Origin: PHAA01 sp964584415
Lineage (GTDB): Bacteria; Bacillota; Syntrophomonadia; Syntrophomonadales; Syntrophomonadaceae
Assembly (NCBI GenBank): GCA_964584415.1
Contig: CAZOZX010000081.1
Coordinates: forward strand, 1-8,954
Reading direction: 5' to 3'
Length of the DNA: 8,954 nt
The notes under the pieces were generated by a model that was not told the origin of the DNA, searched no databases, and saw only the letters and a program-made list of their open reading frames with translations. Each line of letters begins with the position of its first letter. Positions within the stretch are counted from its first letter, which is position 1. The position numbers were made by a program, and so were the translations under genes. Positions 1-4,949 of this stretch are shown one piece after another.

Positions 1-93
1 AAATATGGTTGACGCCGCAACACAGATAATTGCCCTCAGGTCACACAAATATATGCTCTCTTATAAACAAAGTAATAAAATTATAATACTACC

Positions 94-124
94 TTGACAG
101 TCACAGTAGTGTGTCGTGTATAAT
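94..124 (+). promoter_or_regulatory. Promoter of the padR operon
   Basis: A perfect -35 box TTGACA (94-99) and a perfect -10 box TATAAT (119-124) lie upstream of the PadR gene with a 19-bp spacer, longer than the usual 17. A short inverted repeat, ACTAC at 88-92 and GTAGT at 106-110, brackets the -35 box and could be an operator for PadR autoregulation; PadR proteins commonly repress their own operons. The boxes are seen directly, and the operator role is inference. Confidence 0.75.
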
Positions 125-144
125 GCAGATGTGGAGGTGATTAT

Positions 145-474
145 ATGAGTGACAACAAAATCACATCCGACCTGCTGCGCGGCCATACGGATACCATGAT
201 ATTACGGCTCTTATCCGAAGCTGACCGCTACGGGTACGAGATTGTCAAGCTGATTGCCGAGCGCTCGGGCGGCGAGTATGAATTAAAGGAAGCCACTATG
301 TACTCCAGCGTCCGGCGGCTTGAGGCGGATGGTGATATTGAATGGTACTGGGGCGATGAATCACAGGGCGGACGGCGTAAGTATTTTAGGATCACCGCCA
401 AAGGCAAGTCCACTTACGCCCAAAATAAGTGCAATTGGGATTACGCCAAGCGCGTGCTGGATAACTTACTGTAA
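145..474 (+). CDS. PadR family transcriptional regulator
   Basis: This 109-residue protein has the length and sequence of a minimal PadR repressor (PadR-s1 type). The winged helix spans roughly residues 8-85, with the family signature LLRGHTDTMILRLL, then RYGYEIVKLI, then ATMYSSVRRLEADGDIEW, and a wing around GGRRKYFRIT. A short C-terminal helix (about 90-109) would form the dimer. The start is the ATG at 145, supported by GGAGGTGA at 133-140. The gene lies 15 nt upstream of the HAAS-pentapeptide gene and is surely co-transcribed with it. PadR proteins are usually paired with HAAS-domain membrane or signalling proteins, so it probably controls this operon. The ligand is unknown. Confidence 0.93.
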   Translation: MSDNKITSDLLRGHTDTMILRLLSEADRYGYEIVKLIAERSGGEYELKEATMYSSVRRLEADGDIEWYWGDESQGGRRKYFRITAKGKSTYAQNKCNWDYAKRVLDNLL

Positions 475-489
475 AGGAGATTAGATGTT

Positions 490-1356
490 ATGAATGATAA
501 ATTGACCAACTATTTGAACGGCGTTTTTGCCCCATACGATGGAGTAAAGAGCGCGGCTGAATTAAAGGCCGATCTGCTCTCCGATTTGCAGGATCGTTTC
601 AATGAACTGAAGGCAGAGGGTAAGGACGATGAAACCGCTTTTCAGATGACCATCGACAGTATCGGTGACATTGAACAAACGGTACAGGAAGTGGCTAGCC
701 TCTCCCGCTCACTGGAGCGGCAGGTTTTGATCAACTTTAGTGCCAGCAACTTGCCCAACAGCGATTTTGCCGGCGTTATCGCCCACAAAGGAAAGTTTGA
801 AGCCAGCGCGCTGCGGGGCTCTGATTTTTCGGGCGCGGACCTGACTGGCAGTTCATTTAAGGTCAGCGACGTTCGTGAAGCCAAATTCGACGGCGCCAAT
901 CTGACCGACTGCAGCTTTAATACTATGGATCTGGCGGATGCGAGCTTCCATCGTTCCATCCTGGTGCGCACCAATTTCAGCACGTCGGGGTTGGCCGGAG
1001 CCAAATTCAGCGATGCCAAGCTGACCGACGTCAACCTAACAGTGTGCGACCTGAGAAAAACAATCTTTGAGAACTGTATTTTCGACGGCGTGGACTTTAA
1101 TACTTCTGACCTGACGGGGGTGTGCCTGGATGGGCAGGCCTTTATCGGCGTCAAATTCGGCCAGGCAGCGCTAAAGGGAGTGACGTTTCGGGGCGCCACC
1201 CTGAAAAATGTGTCCTTTACACCGCCATGGTCCCTGACCAAGAAATATTACCGTGCCCTCAAAACCATCTGCTTTGACGGAGCCATGATGGATAAACTGA
1301 CCTATGCTGCGCTCAAAGGCATGGAGGTCGATTTGTCAGGGGTTACAGTTATATAA
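490..1356 (+). CDS. HAAS-domain / pentapeptide-repeat fusion protein
   Basis: The protein has 288 residues. Residues 1-75 form an all-helical acidic domain with the pattern of the permease-prefix/DUF1700-like HAAS (HTH-associated helical signalling) domains that accompany PadR regulators; ETAFQMTIDSIGDIEQTVQEV is typical. Residues about 83-245 are pentapeptide repeats of the A(D/N)LXX type. Phe or Leu recurs at exactly every tenth residue from F93 to F243, which predicts a right-handed quadrilateral beta-helix of about eight coils. The last ~40 residues form a different, partly helical cap. No membrane segment is visible, unlike most HAAS proteins. AAGGAGA at 474-480 supports the ATG at 490. 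It is presumably a cytoplasmic partner or output of the PadR protein; the biochemical role is unknown. Confidence 0.85.
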   Translation: MNDKLTNYLNGVFAPYDGVKSAAELKADLLSDLQDRFNELKAEGKDDETAFQMTIDSIGDIEQTVQEVASLSRSLERQVLINFSASNLPNSDFAGVIAHKGKFEASALRGSDFSGADLTGSSFKVSDVREAKFDGANLTDCSFNTMDLADASFHRSILVRTNFSTSGLAGAKFSDAKLTDVNLTVCDLRKTIFENCIFDGVDFNTSDLTGVCLDGQAFIGVKFGQAALKGVTFRGATLKNVSFTPPWSLTKKYYRALKTICFDGAMMDKLTYAALKGMEVDLSGVTVI

Positions 1357-1374
1357 GGCTTAGGAGGATGGATC

Positions 1375-1457
1375 GTGACCAAACATAAGATTTATACAAT
1401 GAGTTTCGCAAGTGTCTATCCCCATTTAGTTACGAAGGCAGAGAAAAAAGGGCGTAC
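1375..1457 (+). CDS. DUF2200 family protein, N-terminal fragment cut by assembly gap
   Basis: Only 27 complete codons are visible before the run of Ns. They read MTKHKIYTMSFASVYPHLVT followed by KAEKKGR and a probable Thr, which is the characteristic beginning of DUF2200 proteins (about 115 residues, function unknown). The start is GTG at 1375, supported by TAGGAGG at 1361-1367 and lying 18 nt after the previous stop, so the gene continues the padR operon. The remaining ~85-90 residues must lie in the gap. Reading straight through the Ns in this frame gives a 120-residue hybrid that is an artefact, because the sequence after the gap is coding in another frame. The family call is from recall of the N-terminal motif. 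Confidence 0.75.
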
Positions 1458-1557
1458 NNNNNNNNNNNNNNNNNNNNNNNNNNNNNNNNNNNNNNNNNNN
1501 NNNNNNNNNNNNNNNNNNNNNNNNNNNNNNNNNNNNNNNNNNNNNNNNNNNNNNNNN
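1458..1557. other. Assembly gap (100 Ns)
   Basis: Exactly 100 undetermined bases. This round number is the usual placeholder for a gap of unknown size. A complete DUF2200 gene plus the missing front of the downstream methyltransferase needs at least about 550 nt, so the real gap is larger than shown and could hold further genes. Confidence 0.98.
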
Positions 1558-1558
1558 A

Positions 1559-1771
1559 AAAGCCAGCGGCAAGCGTGTTTCCGCCCAAGCGGTGGGAGGC
1601 GCAGTCGGACACAATCCCATCTCGATTCTTATCCCCTGCCACCGGGTAGTTGGCACCAACGGCAGTCTGACCGGATATGCCGGCGGCATCGGGAAAAAGG
1701 CCGAGCTGCTGAAGCGGGAGGGTGTGCCGATGGATAATCTGTTTATACCGAAAAAAGGCAAGACATTGTAG
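1559..1771 (+). CDS. ogt: Methylated-DNA--[protein]-cysteine S-methyltransferase, C-terminal fragment
   Basis: The 70 visible residues are the C-terminal part of an O6-alkylguanine-DNA alkyltransferase, which repairs O6-alkylguanine by moving the alkyl group irreversibly to its own cysteine. The active-site motif ILIPCHRVVG is present (Cys at residue 27 of the fragment). Before it lies AVGGAVGHNPIS, the usual HTH/Asn-hinge stretch, and after it lie GSLTGYAGG and KKAELLKREG, both typical of Ogt/MGMT. The reading frame is offset from that of the DUF2200 fragment before the gap. The family is usually 160-175 residues, so about 95 N-terminal residues and the start codon are hidden in the gap. The gene ends in TAG and converges on the hydrolase gene 27 nt further on. 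The catalytic half looks intact. Confidence 0.9.
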   Translation, partial: KASGKRVSAQAVGGAVGHNPISILIPCHRVVGTNGSLTGYAGGIGKKAELLKREGVPMDNLFIPKKGKTL

Positions 1772-1798
1772 GAATGGTTGGGTAAGCGGAACGTGAGA

Positions 1799-2647
1799 CT
1801 ATTGGAGCTCCAGCAAAAATTCCTTGATTAAAGGAAACTGATCGATGATTACATGTCCGGTATCTTTCAGAATGTGTATATCCGCATGGGGGAGGAGCTT
1901 ATTCAATCTGTCACCGGTTTTTACCGAATCTATCAACGCGTCATGATCTCCGCCGAAAAATTGAATGGGTACTGCAATGGCTCGAAGCTGATTATCGCTG
2001 AATATAGGAAGGGCTTCCATTACAGGGTTGAAGTGCCTGGATGTTATCCTCTGGAATTCCAGCACCTCTGGCGGTACCTCAGTTTTATGATAAATAGACC
2101 TGTTCAGCATTTTCTGCCCTAATCTGCCCAGCATCATATAGAACACGGCCTTGAAGATAAAACTGGTTTTCGCCGGGACGATCCCGCCGGCAGTAATCAT
2201 GGATAACGCGCGCACCCTCTCAGGTCTGTGTATGACCAGGTTTAACCCATACCAGCTTCCCAGACTCATCGTAACCAGACAAGTATTATCGATTCCGAGA
2301 CGATCAAGGAGCGAGCCCAGCCACAGAAGCGGCTCTTCTGATGCCAATGAACACCGGACCGGCTCGCTTAAGCCCGGTTCACCAGGAATATCGACGCAGT
2401 AAATACAGAAATCTTCGATAAAATAAGAGATGCTGCCCAGCCATGCCGCACTGTTCGATACAGAACCATGAATCATAACCAACGGTGGTTTTGATAAGTC
2501 GCCGAACCTCAGGACATGAGTTACCGCGATATCCGCAGTGACAAATAGCTGCTCAAAGGGGTAAGGCGAATACGCCTCCAGAATATCTCGATACATGGCT
2601 TCTACGATATTTCTTCCTGCTTCGGTTTTATAGACGGATTTATCCAT
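1799..2647 (-). CDS. Alpha/beta hydrolase
   Basis: This 282-residue alpha/beta hydrolase-fold enzyme is probably an esterase or lipase-like hydrolase of unknown substrate. The oxyanion-hole HG is at 60-61 (VMIHGSVSNSAAW). The nucleophile elbow is TMSLG with Ser128; Thr replaces the usual first Gly. The acid is probably Asp236 in FGGDHDALI and the catalytic base His265 in DTGHV. A variable cap lies at about 155-210. A further 13 residues could be read upstream, but the ATG at 2647 is preferred: AAGGAG sits 6 nt before it, and it overlaps the end of the HTH gene by 8 nt, so the two are probably translationally coupled. No signal peptide is visible, so it is probably cytoplasmic. Confidence 0.88.
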   Translation of the reverse strand: MDKSVYKTEAGRNIVEAMYRDILEAYSPYPFEQLFVTADIAVTHVLRFGDLSKPPLVMIHGSVSNSAAWLGSISYFIEDFCIYCVDIPGEPGLSEPVRCSLASEEPLLWLGSLLDRLGIDNTCLVTMSLGSWYGLNLVIHRPERVRALSMITAGGIVPAKTSFIFKAVFYMMLGRLGQKMLNRSIYHKTEVPPEVLEFQRITSRHFNPVMEALPIFSDNQLRAIAVPIQFFGGDHDALIDSVKTGDRLNKLLPHADIHILKDTGHVIIDQFPLIKEFLLELQ

Positions 2648-3104
2648 CCTGATCTCCTTCCTCCCCGCACAGCTGCTCAAACGCACTGATTATCCTGCTG
2701 ATGTAACCGGGGCTGCCGTAAAATACGTATTTCGCGCTTGCTATTTCCGGATAATAGAAAAAATCATAGCGGGTATTTCCGTCTGAATCCCGGTCGCTGT
2801 TCCTCATGGCAATTATCGAATTGGAGATTCTCGATGCCTCCTCCGAATTCTGCCCGCTGATCTCAATAACAGCGGAAACCTTGATTCGGTCTTTCAGGGA
2901 ACCATATCTTTCAGGAAGCTCGGACATCTGACTGCCGGCCAACTCACCATGGCAAAAAGCCTTTAGATCATCTTCGGTGACCCGCCAAGAACGGCCAATC
3001 TTTCTAGCTGTGATCTTACCTTCCTTAATAAAACGCAGGATCGTTTTGGGGTGAAGATTTAAAATCTTGGTCAGATCCAGAATTGAGTATAATTTCTTTT
3101 CCAT
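2640..3104 (-). CDS. Small HTH (excisionase/MerR-like) DNA-binding protein
   Basis: The protein has 154 residues. Residues 4-50 match the excisionase-family helix-turn-helix: YSILDLTKILNLHPKTILRF, then IKEGKITARKIGRSWRVTEDDL, including the GRSWRV wing typical of HTH_17. Residues about 70-148 form a second domain (IKVSAVIEISG, then YVFYGSPGYISRIISAFEQL) that looks like an alpha/beta sensor or dimerisation module; I cannot name it. The ATG at 3104 is preceded by GGAGGTAG. The gene overlaps the downstream hydrolase by 8 nt and has its own promoter with a repeated element, so it may regulate its own operon. The HTH call is firm; the target and signal are unknown. There is no integrase nearby, so a role in excision is unlikely. 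Confidence 0.8.
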   Translation of the reverse strand: MEKKLYSILDLTKILNLHPKTILRFIKEGKITARKIGRSWRVTEDDLKAFCHGELAGSQMSELPERYGSLKDRIKVSAVIEISGQNSEEASRISNSIIAMRNSDRDSDGNTRYDFFYYPEIASAKYVFYGSPGYISRIISAFEQLCGEEGDQDG

Positions 3105-3133
3105 GTCTACCTCCGCATTTAAAAAAGCTTGAT

Positions 3134-3168
3134 GGTATTATTGTAGACCATTCGGTATTATTTTTCAA
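3134..3168 (-). promoter_or_regulatory. Promoter of HTH-hydrolase operon with 20-bp-spaced direct repeat
   Basis: On the minus strand, TTGAAA (3168-3163) and TACAAT (3145-3140) are separated by exactly 17 bp, a good sigma-70-type promoter about 36 nt upstream of the HTH gene. The nonamer AATAATACC occurs twice in direct orientation, 20 bp apart (3162-3154 and 3142-3134), between the boxes and overlapping the -10. Two turns of helix apart, these are good candidates for operator half-sites, possibly of the HTH protein itself. The operator role is inference. Confidence 0.65.
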
Positions 3169-3235
3169 CCATATAAGTAACTTTAGGTAGCAATGAGTAA
3201 TTTTTAATTTTATCCAACGCAGTCCTTTCAAAAGT

Positions 3236-3274
3236 AAAAAAGCACAACCTTCTCAAAAAAGAAAAAGCTATGCT
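3236..3274 (-). terminator. Intrinsic terminator after the riboswitch-controlled ORF
   Basis: On the minus strand, arms at 3274-3261 and 3254-3241 form a 14-position stem with a few G-U pairs and one mismatch around a loop of six T. The stem is followed by a run of six T (3241-3236). It lies 25 nt after the stop of the 96-residue ORF and separates that transcript from the HTH-hydrolase operon. Confidence 0.7.
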
Positions 3275-3298
3275 TCGATTATTAGGTGTTATATCGGG

Positions 3299-3589
3299 CT
3301 AATCCTTGTTGCTGGCTTTCAAGTAATCGATCAGCGCCTTCTTAGCTATCATGAAGCCATTCTCGCCGTCCTTGACATTGTTTAATAACCTTGACGCCTC
3401 CGCCAGTATTTTGACCTCCTTGTCGGAAGACCATCTGGTTTCATGGTGTCTTTTCCGGTATTCCTTGATAGCCTCCTCTTGACTTCGGGCTTCAATCCAT
3501 TCACTTTTGGCTGCTAGATCATCCAGTTTATCAACGGGAAAATACTTTTCGGGAATAAATAGACAACATAAGTACAGCAAGCTATTCAA
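3299..3589 (-). CDS. Hypothetical protein controlled by tandem c-di-GMP riboswitches
   Basis: I do not recognise this 96-residue ORF. The first ~13 residues (MNSLLYLCCLFIP) are short and hydrophobic; the rest is charged and probably helical (EEAIKEYRKRHHE, KEVKILAEASRLLNNV, MIAKKALIDYLKAS). The hydrophobic part is too short for a confident signal peptide or membrane segment. The only upstream in-frame start is TTG at 3589; an in-frame TGA lies at 3601-3599 and the next Met is near the C-terminus. GAGAGAGGAAG abuts this TTG, leaving only about 3 nt after GAGG, so the start is uncertain. It lies directly downstream of two c-di-GMP riboswitches, each with a terminator. It may be a genuine small c-di-GMP-controlled protein or the remnant of a larger gene that lost its front. 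Confidence 0.55.
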   Translation of the reverse strand: MNSLLYLCCLFIPEKYFPVDKLDDLAAKSEWIEARSQEEAIKEYRKRHHETRWSSDKEVKILAEASRLLNNVKDGENGFMIAKKALIDYLKASNKD

Positions 3590-3624
3590 CTTCCTCTCTC
3601 AATTATCCTATATGCTGGATAGAC

Positions 3625-3659
3625 AAAAAAACCTGCACGGGGTGGAATACCCTGCAGGT
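3625..3659 (-). terminator. Expression-platform terminator of downstream riboswitch
   Basis: On the minus strand a 7-bp stem ACCTGCA/TGCAGGT (3659-3653 with 3637-3631), extended inside by ACCC/GGGT, is followed by seven T (3631-3625). It follows the second aptamer by about 15 nt and precedes the 96-residue ORF, as expected of a transcriptional riboswitch platform. Confidence 0.85.
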
Positions 3660-3673
3660 GAATGAATCCTCTA

Positions 3674-3756
3674 TTCGGCAACCAGGCTGTCATAGACATC
3701 TCTGTCCTTAGACCCTTGGCTTTGCGTCCCCGACTTTCGGCGGGTTTGCCATTATC
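3674..3756 (-). promoter_or_regulatory. Cyclic-di-GMP-I (GEMM) riboswitch, downstream copy
   Basis: Read on the minus strand, this segment holds the class I c-di-GMP aptamer landmarks in order: GGCAAAC (3750-3744), a CCGCCGAAAGTCGG stem with GAAA tetraloop, GGACGCAAAGCC, AAGGGTCTA, a variable P3 stem (GGACAGAGATGTC), TATGACAGCC and GGTTGCC (3683-3677). The conserved core text is nearly identical to the upstream copy, while the variable stems differ, so it folds on its own terms. A perfect 15-nt dyad, AGGGCTT-N-AAGCCCT (3775-3761), sits just 5' of the aptamer. An intrinsic terminator follows. Ligand identity rests on the family; the ON or OFF sense cannot be read from sequence alone. Confidence 0.92.
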
Positions 3757-3793
3757 GGTGAGGGCTTCAAGCCCTGCCATCCATACACAACAC

Positions 3794-3826
3794 AAAAAAA
3801 CCTGCTAGCCAAGCGGCCAAGCAGGT
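3794..3826 (-). terminator. Expression-platform terminator of upstream riboswitch
   Basis: On the minus strand ACCTGCT/AGCAGGT (3826-3820 with 3806-3800) forms a stem extended inside by GCC/GGC and is followed by seven T (3800-3794). It lies between the two aptamers, so each aptamer has its own termination decision. The outer stem sequence ACCTGC/GCAGGT is the same as in the second terminator. Confidence 0.85.
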
Positions 3827-3842
3827 AATAAACATAGTTCTG

Positions 3843-3925
3843 CTCCTGGCAACCCGGCTGTCATAACCTTGCGGTCTTAGACCCTTGGCTTTGCGTCCTT
3901 ATCTTTCGATAAGTTTGCCTTTATC
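3843..3925 (-). promoter_or_regulatory. Cyclic-di-GMP-I (GEMM) riboswitch, upstream copy
   Basis: Minus-strand landmarks in order are GGCAAAC (3919-3913), CTTATC-GAAA-GATAAG (stem and GNRA tetraloop), GGACGCAAAGCC, AAGGGTCTA, a GACC-GCAA-GGTT variable stem, TATGACAGCC and GGTTGCC (3854-3848). This is the textbook Firmicutes class I c-di-GMP aptamer with tetraloop and tetraloop-receptor elements. It is the first of two tandem copies and lies about 55 nt after the predicted transcription start. A terminator follows about 20 nt downstream. A stretch between aptamer and terminator (CCAGGAGCAG) is partly complementary to the 5' arm of the terminator and could serve as antiterminator. Confidence 0.94.
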
Positions 3926-3987
3926 AAGATACAATTTAATTGAGAAAACTAGTTGGGCACAATCCTCATGAGTTATTTCCTTTTTCT

Positions 3988-4016
3988 ATAATAATCCAAT
4001 AAGACCAATTCCACAA
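3988..4016 (-). promoter_or_regulatory. Promoter of the tandem-riboswitch transcript
   Basis: On the minus strand TTGTGG (4016-4011) and TATTAT (3993-3988) are separated by 17 bp, placing the transcript start near 3981, upstream of the first aptamer. A second, weaker pair, TTGTGC (3962-3957) and TAAATT (3938-3933) with an 18-bp spacer, would start closer to the aptamer. No convincing terminator is visible after barstar, so some read-through from the upstream operon is possible. Confidence 0.55.
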
Positions 4017-4075
4017 TAACGAAATCAGCAAGTAGAAGTTGATCAGGTTGAATCTTTTATCATCATCCGAGATTC

Positions 4076-4357
4076 TTAACTTTTTTCACTTTCAAATTCC
4101 ACTTGAATGCATTCATTCTCTTGTGCTGCTTTTTGGAAGAGCTTGATGATCGATTCGCCGTAAGTACCCAAATTTTTTATTATTTGGTCCGTTTTTTGAA
4201 AAGTAATTGTCTTTCCCGAGAAATCCGTTGAGAGGCAGTCCCACAAAGCGTCTAAATTATTGCCATAGTAGTCAGGCAGATTAAGTTTCCGTTTCAGATA
4301 GGCGTGAGTCCTGGCTTGGTCCAGCATTTTGGCTCCGTTTAATCGGATCTCTTTCAT
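4076..4357 (-). CDS. Barstar family ribonuclease inhibitor
   Basis: This 93-residue protein is a clear barstar homologue, the cytoplasmic inhibitor that plugs the active site of barnase. The central motif LPDYYGNNLDALWDCL (27-42) carries the barnase-contacting residues: Tyr30, Asn34, Asp36 (barstar Asp35), Trp39 and Asp40 (barstar Asp39). By alignment from memory, position 76 is Lys where barstar has Glu76, a residue that normally pairs with barnase Arg59. There is no signal peptide, as expected for a cytoplasmic inhibitor. AGGAGG at 4370-4365 overlaps the end of the nuclease gene 11 nt upstream, so the two are translationally linked and the inhibitor is made with its enzyme. Confidence 0.93.
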   Translation of the reverse strand: MKEIRLNGAKMLDQARTHAYLKRKLNLPDYYGNNLDALWDCLSTDFSGKTITFQKTDQIIKNLGTYGESIIKLFQKAAQENECIQVEFESEKS

Positions 4358-4368
4358 TTGCTCCCCTC

Positions 4369-4869
4369 CTAGTATAGTTGGGTGAAGGTTTTGTAGTGGT
4401 CAGCTGTGTAGAAAATCAGCCCGTCATTGGAATAGACTATGCGCTCGGCCCCTCGATATCCCCCTGCATAATTGATGTCACATTCATAATATTGACGGCC
4501 TTTGGCTGCCGGCACAAGCCCTTCGTAATTCCCAAAACTATCACCGCCGATTGACTTCTGCCTGGTTACTTTCCACAGGTTCCCCTTGGTATTGTCCCAG
4601 CCTAACTTCTGCGCTTCTGTCTTGGTGATGTAGTTGGGCGGCAGCCCATGAAATTCATGAATATAGGCTGCCACTTCCGCCTTGGTTGAATAATTTTGTC
4701 CCTTTTCTACCAGGAGTTTTGTGCCAGTTTCAATTGTTGGCTGGTCTGATTGAATTTGATTGGCAGCCGGGCTATTAGTGACAGTATTTTGGCACCCTGC
4801 CAAGCAGAGTATAAAAAAAATAGCCAATAGTCCCAGCAGCCATTTATTCCGATTGTTTATTTTGTGCAT
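4369..4869 (-). CDS. Barnase-like guanyl-specific ribonuclease, lipoprotein
   Basis: This 166-residue ribonuclease of the barnase (N1/T1) family would cleave single-stranded RNA after G. Residues 9-25 are a lipoprotein signal peptide ending in lipobox LAGC (Cys26), so the mature enzyme should be lipid-anchored outside the membrane. A linker runs to about 45 and the nuclease domain spans about 50-166. Barnase catalytic residues are all present: Lys83 (K27), Glu129 (E73, in YECDINY), Arg139 and Arg143 (R83, R87, in GYRGAERIVY) and His158 (H102, in ADHYKTF). The guanine loop is FGNYEG, with Tyr115 in place of barnase Arg59. The ATG at 4869 is chosen over an in-frame GTG at 4887 because AGGAG sits 8 nt before it and the signal peptide then starts properly. 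Confidence 0.93.
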   Translation of the reverse strand: MHKINNRNKWLLGLLAIFFILCLAGCQNTVTNSPAANQIQSDQPTIETGTKLLVEKGQNYSTKAEVAAYIHEFHGLPPNYITKTEAQKLGWDNTKGNLWKVTRQKSIGGDSFGNYEGLVPAAKGRQYYECDINYAGGYRGAERIVYSNDGLIFYTADHYKTFTQLY

Positions 4870-4949
4870 TGATCTTGCTCCTGACACCTTAAAAACTTAC
4901 AGATATTTTTCGGTCTGATAAAAAAGGGTTACCACAATGAAATACCTAC

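Noticed and set aside
642..1241. 199-residue minus-strand ORF
   Set aside because: Antisense shadow of the pentapeptide-repeat gene; its open frame follows from the repetitive codons of the real gene.
2648..2686. 13-residue N-terminal extension of the hydrolase
   Set aside because: It would overlap the HTH gene much further, and the internal ATG at 2647 has the well-spaced AAGGAG.
2640..3168. Excisionase/prophage or integrative element hypothesis based on the excisionase-like HTH
   Set aside because: No integrase, attachment-site repeat or phage gene lies nearby; this HTH type is widespread in ordinary regulators.
3025..3231. 68-residue minus-strand ORF upstream of the HTH gene
   Set aside because: It covers the promoter and the start of the HTH gene in another frame and resembles no protein family.
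3586..3795. 69-residue minus-strand ORF covering the downstream riboswitch
   Set aside because: It lies on top of a conserved aptamer and terminator, and its composition is that of translated structured RNA; no ribosome binding site is seen.
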